DNA of 36,847 nucleotides from JBCDGZ01 sp038750655 (GTDB taxonomy: Bacteria > Bacteroidota > Bacteroidia > Chitinophagales > Saprospiraceae), in assembly GCA_038750655.1 (NCBI GenBank), contig JBCDGZ010000076.1, forward strand, positions 1 through 36,847, given 5' to 3'. Shown here piece after piece: positions 25,001 to 33,042 of the stretch. The translations under genes and the position numbers were made by a program. The notes under the pieces were generated by a model. The model ran no database searches. It worked only from the letters and a program-made list of their open reading frames with translations, and was not told the origin of the DNA. The number at the start of each line of letters is the position of its first letter. Positions within the stretch are counted from its first letter, which is position 1.

Positions 25001-27657
25001 GTCAGTTGGCCAACTTCTCTTTTTCCAAAGTGATCAATAAGACGACGGTATTGCCAAAGATGCAGAATGCCTGGACTTACTGGGCTATTGTTTTTGATGG
25101 TACGACCAACACTGGATCAATTTACTACAAGATTTATGACAATGCCAATCTGAATACGCTGACGCAGCTGCGAACGGGCAAGATCAGCAGCAATGGCGGT
25201 ACGTCTATTACGCTGCCCAATATCTCCAATCAGGTCTTGACCCTCGGGGAGAGCTGGACGGGTGCCCTCACGCGCTTCCGCATCTGGCAAACCGCACTGG
25301 ACCAAACCCAGATCGAACAGATCAGTAATCTCGACCTGGCGCTCTTCGATCCCGTACTGCCGGGGGCGCAGCCCAGCCCGCTGCGCTTCACCCTCGAAGA
25401 CCTGCAAAGCCAGGAGCCCGCCATCTACATCTCCAACCCCGGCGAAGGCCACCAGCTGGAATTCAATATCTACAACTGCTCCGCTGCCCCGCTTTACCTC
25501 CCCGCGGGATCACCGGCTAAGCCTACTACGGTCTTCTCCCTAAGTTTCCGAGACGGCGTCCTGCCTGAAACTGTAAACGTCACTCTAGGCAAAGCCTACA
25601 TCGGTAATACCCAAACGCCGACCGCCGTCTTCACCCTGGCGCAGGATGGCGAAGACCCCAACACCTTTAATATCCAAAACACGGGGGCTAAAATTCAATT
25701 GGTGCCGGAGAGCGGAGCGGCGGAGACCGCTATCTACTCGATGACGTTTATCTTGGATGGGGTGGTGGCGACCATCGGTGCCGAAGGCAGTCGAGGCACC
25801 CGCGTCGAAATGCAATACTACCAGCTCAGCCTCACTGGAACAAGCGCCGATACCTATAAACTTAACGGCGCGTTGTTGCAACACCTCAACATCATCAACC
25901 ATCAGGGGCAGGCCGCCATCCCCGTAAAGATGGGCTTTATCGGTACGAATACCATCCTCAATGATGGTAAATCTACCAATCAGTTATACCTGTCGATTCA
26001 GAATACAGGAAGTACAGGCATCCGCTTCAATGGAACAACACAACCCGTCTCTAAACTACTCCTCTCCTTCGATGAAGATCAAACCTGGGGGCTTGGAACG
26101 GCGGATGAGGTCAACCAAATTGACATCCCTAGGCACAAAACCTACAATGATTTATTGGTATTTACCGATTCCTTGTGGGATAAAATATTAGAGCTGGTTC
26201 AGGGTTTATTAACTTCCTACCCGACTGGGAATATATATAAACGGATCAATTTTTACGAAGCCTTCTACAATTTATTTCAGTGCCTGAAACAACGCTTCTC
26301 TGCACAAACGACAAATGGCGTTACGACTTATACCAATCATTTTTACAGCGATACGGATCCCAAATTTGGACTGCTGAGAACAAGTGATCAAGTAACAGAT
26401 AGGGTGTTTAGGAGAACAAATATTACGTTCAGTTTAACGACTACTCAAGCAACAGTAGCCGATCTTCTACCCGTCCTCTTAACTCGTTTACAAAGTCAGG
26501 AGGTAGCTGATGAACTCTACCGTAAATTCCCCACTAGAACCGATGCAGAATTAAGAACATCCCCGGAAAACCCCAGCACTCAATATTTGCGAGATGCCAT
26601 GACCGCTATTCAGAATACCGTGCTCAAAGCTTTTATTTTTAACTGGGAAGTAAATAAAAACGCCCAAAGTGTACCTACTCAATGGGAAATTACGCCCAAC
26701 GCTGATCTCGTATTGGCTTCACAGAGTTCCATCATCATTCCCATTAGTCGCATTATTAGCTCGGCACAGAATGGCTTGACGAACCTCTATGTGGACTACA
26801 CCGATATAGTCGGTTACTGGGATGGTCGGTTGACCGCTACTATTGAAAAATCTCCGCTGAACACCTTCAGACAAAATATTGGCATTGGAACTGCCACGCC
26901 GCTTTCGCAACTCCACGTAAGGGGAGATGGACTGCTGCTAGAGAGCGATACACTAAAAGAGGTCGGCAGTACAACGGAGGCTATGAAACTGAAGATGAAT
27001 CCAGTGGTCGCTGCCCAGGGAACAGCGCAATACAATGCGATTCAAATTGAAGGGAGAGTACAAGATAGTATGGGACTGTTGATGCCTGTTGGAGCGATTT
27101 TACCCTATGCCGGTACACATAGCCAGGTCCCCAAAGGCTGGTTGCTTTGCGATGGTAGTCCACACAACATCGCAGATTATCCAGAATTGAGTGCCATCAT
27201 TAATAAGTCGTTCAATAAGGATATGCATGGACGTACGATCAATAGCAATCCTACCCAATTTGTTGTCCCTGATCTAAGAGGTCGCTTTCCAATTGGCACC
27301 AATACCAATCTGAAGAGAAATGACAACTATGATCTTAGACTTCTTGGCGGAACGGGAGGACAGGAAGAACATCATCTGTCTATTAACGAGTTACCTAGTC
27401 ATCAACACACTGGCACCACTGATAATGATGGTGCGCATAGCCATACCAACCAGAAACAAACGAAATTTGATAATGATGATAAAGATAATGAAGGTTATGC
27501 ATTGGGTACTGGAGGGCTTAATGCTAATGATGAAGGAACCGTTGGGTCTACTGGTAGTGCACATAGTCATCGTTTTACAACAAATAGTACAGGAGGCGAT
27601 CAGGCACACAATAATATGCCGCCTTATCTGGCCATCAATTACATCATCAAAGCCTAG
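19075..27657 (+). CDS. giant 2860-residue LamG-repeat protein with phage Tail Collar tip
   Basis: I chose the ATG at 19075 (MASNHLTNNLYLDFKLADFV), 59 bases after the previous stop. The frame runs back to 18919, but that part overlaps the upstream gene. There is no signal peptide. Residues about 90-265 are a first LamG/concanavalin-like domain. Five more start near residues 269, 654, 1053, 1471 and 1865, each opening with P/D-L-x-x-x-F/Y-x-F and closing with 'L-x-x-W/L-Q'-type strands. Between them lie about 170-200-residue beta-rich modules with the recurring Y-K/R-N-x-N-G-x-x-G-F-L motif. A helical region (about 2360-2560) leads to IGIGTATPLSQLHV (about 2601). A Tail Collar domain follows from about 2671 (PVGAILPYAG, GWLLCDGS, DLRGRFPIGTN, ELPSHQHTG, final NMPPYLAINYIIKA) with three HxH motifs, as in metal-binding phage fibre tips. 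I infer a long fibre with glycan-binding units and a trimeric tip. Confidence 0.9.
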   Translation: MASNHLTNNLYLDFKLADFVAAYQPNGVPYYSEQPATGSSGTNLLKIFGVWLSPSQMVDYSMQGKSLKDVLHYPNLTSGAAPGFGNCAVLGEDGAQMRLLALPEGSYTLSFWLAPTAPLTGSSLPNQLYFPPADPDRPSSIGFQLGGKYEFGLRFNPSNIDVYDISEKKASVLSASNPLATPSAKFHHVAITLDVPDSGAATVQLYINGTAFGTSFHPVDFGSDYTQANIYLSFYQKHKLAELKVYSAVLTAEEIATLYHDIVQIPGIADPLLANYDFEHSGDNLSFDNTVNTEIPAVASGLMNIQEDDGFYAFPFGRTNTLRIDFSKHTLNSRNQLTFSFWAKSDFSSSGQLLAIGDHFNLTMKASGSNLKLTLLAGSGNSITGTVSLSSIQSSGNPDWCLWAIVLDGTKKAANIYYWKTGASTFTTVTLSGKLPADLGIGGYGLGLNVLTLGKAWTGAIAQLQIWQIPLGKIQLRKLTPFATNGFLSSLPDAGSAPLAFVCQNGEGEKYIFNQPFPNNNPLQIISYVGSIGSDTTVTVEGIAYDANRFDPKTSGYHMVIRLLQSELVDGAAITAMSSSGWRSNVQQEEDFVSIYLITTGLGSQQVLPPTVQLSNVIGAKDQLQVELIYRNVNGQTGFLFASPLPVYSAYIETPLIASFDFSKTADGRTFEDNYDSGLTLFAPFYTPLDNDAQFNHIFPLSGSNSLSLDMSTAFLASKAALGFTFWTQLKASNFSTKAPPPPLLKINDDYSLSFTTTTDTLNILLQTPNTSGPASTITANVPLAAVQDVWVFWAISLSNGKVNIWYNAAASEDRTLQAASNISGTPGNNLSLAGNVLSIGAGWTAGFTNLTLWQQALSLAQATTLMSDGWYKFPVVSTNVPGILDVFYGNPQPADDKDISKGLSITAVLYATGKTVVHINADDTMVEPWLGLADCHLAFCFHQSDLQDSGSNLQLTSNPYWITRVLQVGDLVYLLLGLKVAQVGSFVDGNVAYASGNIALNKHHGFAVTLTNVLPVDSSRSVPVKLIYHQPNGGTGAAAPGLLPILQQFITTPLVGDFNFDNSKDQINFQSTNNNGLIATTTQTAPITQAGPFSFILPIDETVGDPAALQVSFRAVQIQDEGNYTLTFWTNSDLKEPLAVQLNEQLGFEISFTTGNISINAKTRVALPNDVFDAEEILSAIDFDWSSYREEWLFWGINMNLNQQQCSFFVQAEGQALQALKVFSFVDSRRSKHNLLLTSLNGNTLTIGQGWKGSLAKLSIWQPSLTPAQMTALSQAQQCDFPSLRPSTSAAPIKATLTNDSSFPSFLTGGYLYNTQYKDKNYLKINLLPSKVKDSPGFVVNTNFVAATFDPTTDDYLFALCFRNEALQDSGLNILLSFCDINGDGTDDSAKLTLLPRIDTGGTLWLYFICTEDITGGNHLNTNGAVVVLSNIVAADVASLDMLIVYKNINGLSGFLPPIPITVVKNAIPSDLVASFNFENTEDFTNFSDQQGNGLYAVSNEAMPTSTDSLLDTVITFDGSQSLSIDQKNIILSNQEDFTICFWVKMVLNTDQNILGWTLGENPMLSFYFGLNASKQEVVIGAGNNGQLALEGAMSAVGVAPNPEPQWVFVGFTNSRKKSALVWSTSLLPAPAIRYAEEANIISGRSALKGVLEGQNLMIAEGWRGELAALQLWQEKLSKSQMTQLMMAQLYGFYPTVIAEERPSISVSYNQLNNKALANGNNLLINITLGSVVIPAAKGSFNAGTFNPATDDYQFELRVAMGMLRNDGANVTMGRQAGWNGTPMDDTADAQVVYREHQDNTVSFYFINTGTLLKTAQLEFTLEGVIGNLTQDEIPFLLVYKNIGTGANVSGFLVSQVDVVTLVVDPLLTYFKFDQLQEGSTTVYLDDEGNDATATLVGSPVVSTKDDPLGPFVQLADADTISLDLSELVLDNPNQLTVDFWAKADFTDTTQGTILKFASALQIRMPTSTDNRIICQLANFSFSKVINKTTVLPKMQNAWTYWAIVFDGTTNTGSIYYKIYDNANLNTLTQLRTGKISSNGGTSITLPNISNQVLTLGESWTGALTRFRIWQTALDQTQIEQISNLDLALFDPVLPGAQPSPLRFTLEDLQSQEPAIYISNPGEGHQLEFNIYNCSAAPLYLPAGSPAKPTTVFSLSFRDGVLPETVNVTLGKAYIGNTQTPTAVFTLAQDGEDPNTFNIQNTGAKIQLVPESGAAETAIYSMTFILDGVVATIGAEGSRGTRVEMQYYQLSLTGTSADTYKLNGALLQHLNIINHQGQAAIPVKMGFIGTNTILNDGKSTNQLYLSIQNTGSTGIRFNGTTQPVSKLLLSFDEDQTWGLGTADEVNQIDIPRHKTYNDLLVFTDSLWDKILELVQGLLTSYPTGNIYKRINFYEAFYNLFQCLKQRFSAQTTNGVTTYTNHFYSDTDPKFGLLRTSDQVTDRVFRRTNITFSLTTTQATVADLLPVLLTRLQSQEVADELYRKFPTRTDAELRTSPENPSTQYLRDAMTAIQNTVLKAFIFNWEVNKNAQSVPTQWEITPNADLVLASQSSIIIPISRIISSAQNGLTNLYVDYTDIVGYWDGRLTATIEKSPLNTFRQNIGIGTATPLSQLHVRGDGLLLESDTLKEVGSTTEAMKLKMNPVVAAQGTAQYNAIQIEGRVQDSMGLLMPVGAILPYAGTHSQVPKGWLLCDGSPHNIADYPELSAIINKSFNKDMHGRTINSNPTQFVVPDLRGRFPIGTNTNLKRNDNYDLRLLGGTGGQEEHHLSINELPSHQHTGTTDNDGAHSHTNQKQTKFDNDDKDNEGYALGTGGLNANDEGTVGSTGSAHSHRFTTNSTGGDQAHNNMPPYLAINYIIKA
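19350..25330 (+). repeat. six LamG-like units with about 1.2-kb period
   Basis: Unit starts judged from the opening strand motif are near 19882, 21037, 22234, 23488 and 24670 (spacings 1155, 1197, 1254 and 1182 bases). An N-terminal unit without that opening motif spans about 19350-19860. Each period contains one LamG-like fold plus one inserted beta-rich module. Sequence identity between units is low. Confidence 0.75.
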
Positions 27658-27691
27658 ATAGACCATTGCTTATTTTGATAAAATCAATGAT

Positions 27692-30600
27692 ATGAGCCTT
27701 ACTGCTTTATCTGCTATCACCTTGCCGAACAATGCTGAGTTTACGCTCGATGAGGCGACCATTGGGGCGGACTTGTCCACTACTTTTTTTAATTTTTTGG
27801 GGCAAAGAAATCCGGTGTTGACCAGCGCCACAGGGACTTATCATTCGCAAGCGGGGTTTATTCAAATCACCGGGACTTTCAAAACCTTCATCAACTTTCC
27901 GGGGGTACTGGTGCTCTCTGCGGATACAACGATAACCAGCACGTCCACTACCGTTGGCTTTACCTTATTCCTTTTTGATGTCGATCAGGGACTAGGACCA
28001 GAGCGGCATTGTGTGTTTTTGACCACCGCAATTGATCATACGAATTTTACGGTTCTCAATTTATTGAAAGGATTTACCAATGATGGAAGTGCACCGGGAT
28101 TCATGGACTCAGGAGCCGGAACGGCTTTGCTGAGTCTCTTGTCTTTTGCTGATAATGATGCCGGGACGGCTAAAGATAAACTGCTGTTTTCTTCACTGGA
28201 TTTTTCTGATGTACAGAATAGTGGCGTCACTTGCCCACTGTTGGAAGTAGAGGACACCAAGACTTTCTTTAGCACCAGTAATCAGGTCAACAGCAACATC
28301 AGAAAGGGCTTGAGCTTTTATCTACAACCCAAGATCAATATAGCCTTGCTGACGGATATTGGCATCGAAGTCGATTTTAATACTACCGTCATCGCAGCGA
28401 TCGCACCTGATCTGGACGGCTTTCAACTGCTGGTTGTTTTTCGACCTGGTAGTAACAATACCCTCAGCCTGGGCAGCTTCACTTTTACCTTGTCCACCAT
28501 CAAAATGGCGTTTAGCCTGGGTAGCCCTACGGCGATCTATCCTTCTATTGACATCAAAGGTACGGCGGCTTTCAAAACGGCCCGTCTCAATTATTGGATG
28601 CAGTTAAGTTTGGGGGAGAAAACTGTGTCGGTGAAATTTACTAACTTTCCTAGCTTCGGAGAATTCGCAGCGGCACTCAAGAACGGCAATGCTGCCGATA
28701 GCTTTGATTTGCAAAAAAGCCTCGGCGCGGGCCTCCCCATCGATATTACCAATGTCGGCGATGCCTTCGGCACCATCACCATCGAATCGCTCCGCTTCAG
28801 AGCCGCCTTCGGCGCCCAATGGCAAGTCCACTCGCTGGGGCTTTCCATCACCACCAGCAAAGCCATCGCCTTCCTCCCCAACATCATCAGCATCCTGCCC
28901 AGCTTCAATATCCAACTCCAGAACCCCTTCCAGTCCTCCCGCACCTATCGACTCAGCGTAAGCGGACTTTGGACCCTGGGCAGCGGCACTACGGCCACCC
29001 AACTGCTGACCTCCGTCACCAAAAACGGCCAAGCCTACTACCTCTCCGCCGGGCTGGCCAACGGCAGCAGCATCAACATCCACAGCGTCTTCTCTAGCAT
29101 CATTCCTCATGGAACTGTAGGCGATGCCATCCGAAAAAACTTCCCGCAGGTGAGTCTCCTCGACGTAGAAGCCAACGCCTATATCAACACCGCCGTCGCT
29201 GGCCAAAACCAGTACGAAGTCGAAATCACCACCGCCAGTGACTGGATCCTCCCCATCCCCGGCACTAAGATCGGACTGACCTTTACGCAACTGGATTTGG
29301 GCCTGACCTATACCAGCGGAAGAATAGAAGCATTTAACCTGGAAGCCTGGCTCAACTTTGCTCAGGTCGACCTGCAAATTTCCGGTAGCTTCGATGCCGA
29401 TGAAGGCTGGTCCATTCAGGGCAGCGGCAGCCCCGGCTATATCAATTTTGCCAACTTCTTCAAAGGAGTTGGAGATGGCAAAACAAAACCTCAGACCGAC
29501 GACCTGTCCATTTTAGGCAACAAAAGTACCATCAACGGGCTGACCATCAACGGCCTCATGGTCAGTTATCGCCAAGGCATCAAAACGAAAGACCAGCCAA
29601 ACCCCGAGCGCCAGTTTTCTTTTTATGTAAGCCTGGATGTAGATATTCCCATCATTGAAAATAAACTGGCCCTACACAGTGTATTGGCCCAATTTGAATA
29701 CCAAAAAGTCTCTACCCAAACACAACTCACCGGCTCCCTCTTTGCGCAGGTTGATCTGCTGGATAAATCGGGGGAAGCCCTTGCCGGCATCATCATGGGA
29801 GCTACCAAAGAACCCAATAATCAGGGGTTTACTTTCTCCGGAAGCAGCGCGCCAGGCCAAAACCTACCGATCGGTCAGCTGATCGGTGGGTTGGCCGCGC
29901 AGTTTGGTATCTCCGACACGGTACCCGATGCCATTGCCAACTTCACTGTAGACTCGGTCAGCCTGACGGTCAACAGTAAATCCAAAGACTTTACTTTTAG
30001 CTGTCATTGCCTGGTCCCTTTGAATGAGGACAACCCAGAGGAACTGTTAACTGCTACAGTAGACATCGCGCTACTACACGACAACGGGACCTTCATCAAC
30101 ACCTTCAAAGGCGTCATTGACATTGGAGGCTATGCTTTTGAATTGGACATCGAGAGCAAGGGCTTAAGCAAGAATGGCCAGGCCAAAGGAGGAACGACGT
30201 CTTCGCTGATTGTCGGGATGTTTGCCAATACCAAAAAGGAAGACATCAACCTACACGGGCTTATCGCTAACTTCTCCGAAGACCTGGCCCTACTCATTCC
30301 CGAAGGATTCAACATTACCTTAGAGGACCTCTTTTTTGCGCGCTACAAAGAGCAAGTCATCGATCCTACTACCCAACGGGGGACCTCCTCTTTCAATGGC
30401 TTTTTGATTGGGGCGGATATTGATTTGACTTTGAGTCTGAATGACCTGCCGCTGATTGGAAAGAAATTGCCGGCGGATGCCAGCATGGGCGTACACGATT
30501 TAAAAGTGGTGATTGCTTCGCAGAATTTTAAGGAGGATTATTTGTCTAAAATCAATCCGGTATTGCAGGGGCAGCAGATCAGTCCACTGCCCGTTCAAGG

Positions 30601-33028
30601 GGAAGGAGGGGAAGGAAAAACTACTGCTCAACCGCTGCTGCCTAAAGGCTTGAGCGTCGCTTGTCAAATCCAGATTGGGGATGTGATTCAATCGGTCTTA
30701 TTGAGTACGGGACAGTCTAAGCCGCCGCAGAAAGGTGCCGCCGCTGGGGCCGCCAAGCGAGGTATGAAGCCAGAAGCTGGTGGAGTACCGGCGGATGCAG
30801 CAGCCAATAACGAAGGGCCTGCCTCCGCGCCTCCCGCTCCCGCCAAAAAGAACCACGGGGCCACCTGGATTCCTATCCAAAAGGACATCGGCCCCCTCCA
30901 TTTCGAGCGCATCGGTGCCAAATTTAAAGACGGTGTACTGTCCTTCCTCCTCGATGCCTCGATGAAAATGGCGGGCCTGACGGTAGAACTCTCCGGCCTA
31001 ACCTTCGGCTCTCCCATCAAAGAGTTCGATCCCTACTTTGACTTGCACGGGCTGGTCGTTGATTACAAAAAGCTTCCCGCCCTCGAAATTGGCGGCGGCC
31101 TGCTCAAAGCCGATCCTCCGCCGGAAGGCGTACTGTTTGAATACGACGGAGCCATCATCATCCGCACCAAGGCGCTTTCTATTGTGGCTCTGGGCTCCTA
31201 CGCTAAGCTGCTCAACGGAGCGCCCTCGCTCTTCGTTTATTTGGCCATTGGTGGGCTGAAGGTGGGGCCGCCCTGGTTTATCGTTACGGGCTTGAGCGCA
31301 GGCTTTGGGGTGAATCGAAAGTTGGTGGTGCCGGACATCGATAGCATGGAGTCCTTCCCGCTGGTCTCGGAGGTGATTTACTCTGGTGGGCAGGCCCCAA
31401 AAAAGTCAGCCGGAGGGCAGGGCGCTAAGGCGAGTAGCAGCGATTCCCGCAATACGCTGATGGCCGAACTCGAAAAGCTCAAGACCTTCATTCCACCCTC
31501 GGCCGGAGCGTATTTTATTGCAGTAGGTTTGAAGTTCACCACCTTCAAAATCGTAGATGCCTTTGCCTTGGTGGTGGTACAATTTGGCCACCGTTTTAGA
31601 GTGGATTTATTTGGTAAAATGTTCATCAAATTTCCGCCGGCTCCTAACGGTTCTGGTCGGAATAGAGCCCGAACGCTGCTGGTCAATGTGAGTATCGATA
31701 TGCACGCCTATCTCTATCCGGATGAAGGGGTGTTTGGGTTGGAAATGGACATCAACGAAGGCTCTTACATTTATTCGGAACTCTGCCAAATCAGTGGGCG
31801 ACTAGCCTTGAAAGCCTGGTTTGCTGGGGACTACGATGGCGACTTCGTCTTCGTCATGGGGGGCTACCATGATCTATTCAAAGTGCCTGATCACTATCCT
31901 TCTCGTTCCTGGCTCAAGCCGCTGAGCTTGCAGTGGAAGCTGAGTGATGATATGTACATCAAGGGCTCCTTCTATTTTGCCATGACGCCTTCTGCGTTGA
32001 TGGCTGGTGGCGATTTGGAGGCCAATTTCCAGATTCCGCATTTCCGTGCCTACTTCCATCTCTACGCAGATTTTATCATTTTCTACAAACCCTTCCACTA
32101 CGACGCCAAGGTGGGCGTGGACTTGGATATACGAGCGGGTATTCCCACTCCCTTCGGAGACATTGATATTCACCTCACTTTAAGTGCCGATCTACATATC
32201 TGGGGTCCCGACTTCTCTGGAAAAGCGCATGTGTCCGTCATGGGAATTGGATTCAGCGTCAGCTTCGGTGCTGGCGCTTCGGCCCTGCCGCCCATTCCTT
32301 GGACAGAGTTCAAGGAGTCTTTCCTCCCGCCACCCGAGAAGATATTCAGCATCGTTTGTGAGGAAGGCTTGGTGGCAGAACTGGAAGATGCCAATGGTGA
32401 GACTTGGTGGTTGATCAATAAGTCGAACTTCTCCGTGGCCATCAATTCTACGATTCCATTTACCTCCTCTCGATTTATTCCTGATGGCGATGAAACGGAG
32501 GCTATTGATCTGCTTACCGGAGCGCACTTTGGCATCCTACCCATGCAGATCACGCCCGCTGAAGGTGGAGCAGCATTGACCGTTATTATCCAGCAAACCG
32601 ATGGGGACATAGACGCCGATAGTTTTGCCTTTGCCCCCCGCTACAAAAATATTCCCGTTGGCCTTTGGGGCGATTACCGACAGTCTACTCTAGAGTCAGA
32701 GCAGACCCTGCCCAACAGGCTGGCCGGCTTGCAGATGGTACCTGGTAAACCTCCGGTCCCTGGGGAGACTTTCCCGGTGCCGATCGATAACCTGAAATAC
32801 GATTCTTTCAACATCCAAAAGTCCTTCCGGTGGGAGGCCAGCCACTATTTTAAGGAAGCAAGCGAAACTTTTGAATCTGCCTTTGGGAGCATTGATGCTG
32901 ATGCCCTGTTGATCTACGAAGAGCTGTCTGATCTGATGGATAGCCAGGAACAGAATTACTATATCGAGGACATCAATTATACCAAGGGAGCTTATGTAAT
33001 CGACCCCAAAGTGGGGATTTTAGATTAA
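27692..33028 (+). CDS. giant 1778-residue DUF6603-type protein
   Basis: The gene starts 34 bases after the previous stop. No signal peptide is present (MSLTALSAITLPNNAEFTLD). The first 1000 residues are long runs of alternating hydrophobic beta strands with repeated forms such as 'LPIGQLIGGLAAQFGI' and 'VDSVSLTVNSKSKDFTFS'. Residues about 1005-1057 form an Ala/Pro/Gly/Lys-rich linker (30710-30860). Residues about 1060-1545 match what I know as DUF6603: 'LHGLVVDYKKLPALEIGGGL', 'ALGSYAKLLNGAPSLFVYLA', 'WFIVTGLSAGFGVNRKLVVP', then beta-rich sheets with many Asp, Gly and aromatics. A second low-complexity linker (Lys/Gly/Ser-rich) lies near 31390-31450. DUF6603 has no established function as far as I know. 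The extended amphipathic-strand character suggests a long beta-sheet scaffold or groove. Confidence 0.85.
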   Translation: MSLTALSAITLPNNAEFTLDEATIGADLSTTFFNFLGQRNPVLTSATGTYHSQAGFIQITGTFKTFINFPGVLVLSADTTITSTSTTVGFTLFLFDVDQGLGPERHCVFLTTAIDHTNFTVLNLLKGFTNDGSAPGFMDSGAGTALLSLLSFADNDAGTAKDKLLFSSLDFSDVQNSGVTCPLLEVEDTKTFFSTSNQVNSNIRKGLSFYLQPKINIALLTDIGIEVDFNTTVIAAIAPDLDGFQLLVVFRPGSNNTLSLGSFTFTLSTIKMAFSLGSPTAIYPSIDIKGTAAFKTARLNYWMQLSLGEKTVSVKFTNFPSFGEFAAALKNGNAADSFDLQKSLGAGLPIDITNVGDAFGTITIESLRFRAAFGAQWQVHSLGLSITTSKAIAFLPNIISILPSFNIQLQNPFQSSRTYRLSVSGLWTLGSGTTATQLLTSVTKNGQAYYLSAGLANGSSINIHSVFSSIIPHGTVGDAIRKNFPQVSLLDVEANAYINTAVAGQNQYEVEITTASDWILPIPGTKIGLTFTQLDLGLTYTSGRIEAFNLEAWLNFAQVDLQISGSFDADEGWSIQGSGSPGYINFANFFKGVGDGKTKPQTDDLSILGNKSTINGLTINGLMVSYRQGIKTKDQPNPERQFSFYVSLDVDIPIIENKLALHSVLAQFEYQKVSTQTQLTGSLFAQVDLLDKSGEALAGIIMGATKEPNNQGFTFSGSSAPGQNLPIGQLIGGLAAQFGISDTVPDAIANFTVDSVSLTVNSKSKDFTFSCHCLVPLNEDNPEELLTATVDIALLHDNGTFINTFKGVIDIGGYAFELDIESKGLSKNGQAKGGTTSSLIVGMFANTKKEDINLHGLIANFSEDLALLIPEGFNITLEDLFFARYKEQVIDPTTQRGTSSFNGFLIGADIDLTLSLNDLPLIGKKLPADASMGVHDLKVVIASQNFKEDYLSKINPVLQGQQISPLPVQGEGGEGKTTAQPLLPKGLSVACQIQIGDVIQSVLLSTGQSKPPQKGAAAGAAKRGMKPEAGGVPADAAANNEGPASAPPAPAKKNHGATWIPIQKDIGPLHFERIGAKFKDGVLSFLLDASMKMAGLTVELSGLTFGSPIKEFDPYFDLHGLVVDYKKLPALEIGGGLLKADPPPEGVLFEYDGAIIIRTKALSIVALGSYAKLLNGAPSLFVYLAIGGLKVGPPWFIVTGLSAGFGVNRKLVVPDIDSMESFPLVSEVIYSGGQAPKKSAGGQGAKASSSDSRNTLMAELEKLKTFIPPSAGAYFIAVGLKFTTFKIVDAFALVVVQFGHRFRVDLFGKMFIKFPPAPNGSGRNRARTLLVNVSIDMHAYLYPDEGVFGLEMDINEGSYIYSELCQISGRLALKAWFAGDYDGDFVFVMGGYHDLFKVPDHYPSRSWLKPLSLQWKLSDDMYIKGSFYFAMTPSALMAGGDLEANFQIPHFRAYFHLYADFIIFYKPFHYDAKVGVDLDIRAGIPTPFGDIDIHLTLSADLHIWGPDFSGKAHVSVMGIGFSVSFGAGASALPPIPWTEFKESFLPPPEKIFSIVCEEGLVAELEDANGETWWLINKSNFSVAINSTIPFTSSRFIPDGDETEAIDLLTGAHFGILPMQITPAEGGAALTVIIQQTDGDIDADSFAFAPRYKNIPVGLWGDYRQSTLESEQTLPNRLAGLQMVPGKPPVPGETFPVPIDNLKYDSFNIQKSFRWEASHYFKEASETFESAFGSIDADALLIYEELSDLMDSQEQNYYIEDINYTKGAYVIDPKVGILD

Positions 33029-33042
33029 TTAATTGAAACTAA

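Noticed and set aside
3113..27657. Prophage or contractile injection system, suggested by the S74 and Tail Collar domains
   Set aside because: No capsid, portal, terminase, sheath, tube, baseplate or lysis gene is in the window; both domains are also found in bacterial surface proteins.
28604..29377. Long minus-strand open frame of 257 codons inside the DUF6603 gene
   Set aside because: It lies in a C-rich codon patch that removes stops from the opposite strand; the translation is low-complexity (Gly, Asp, Val-rich) and the plus-strand gene is far better supported.
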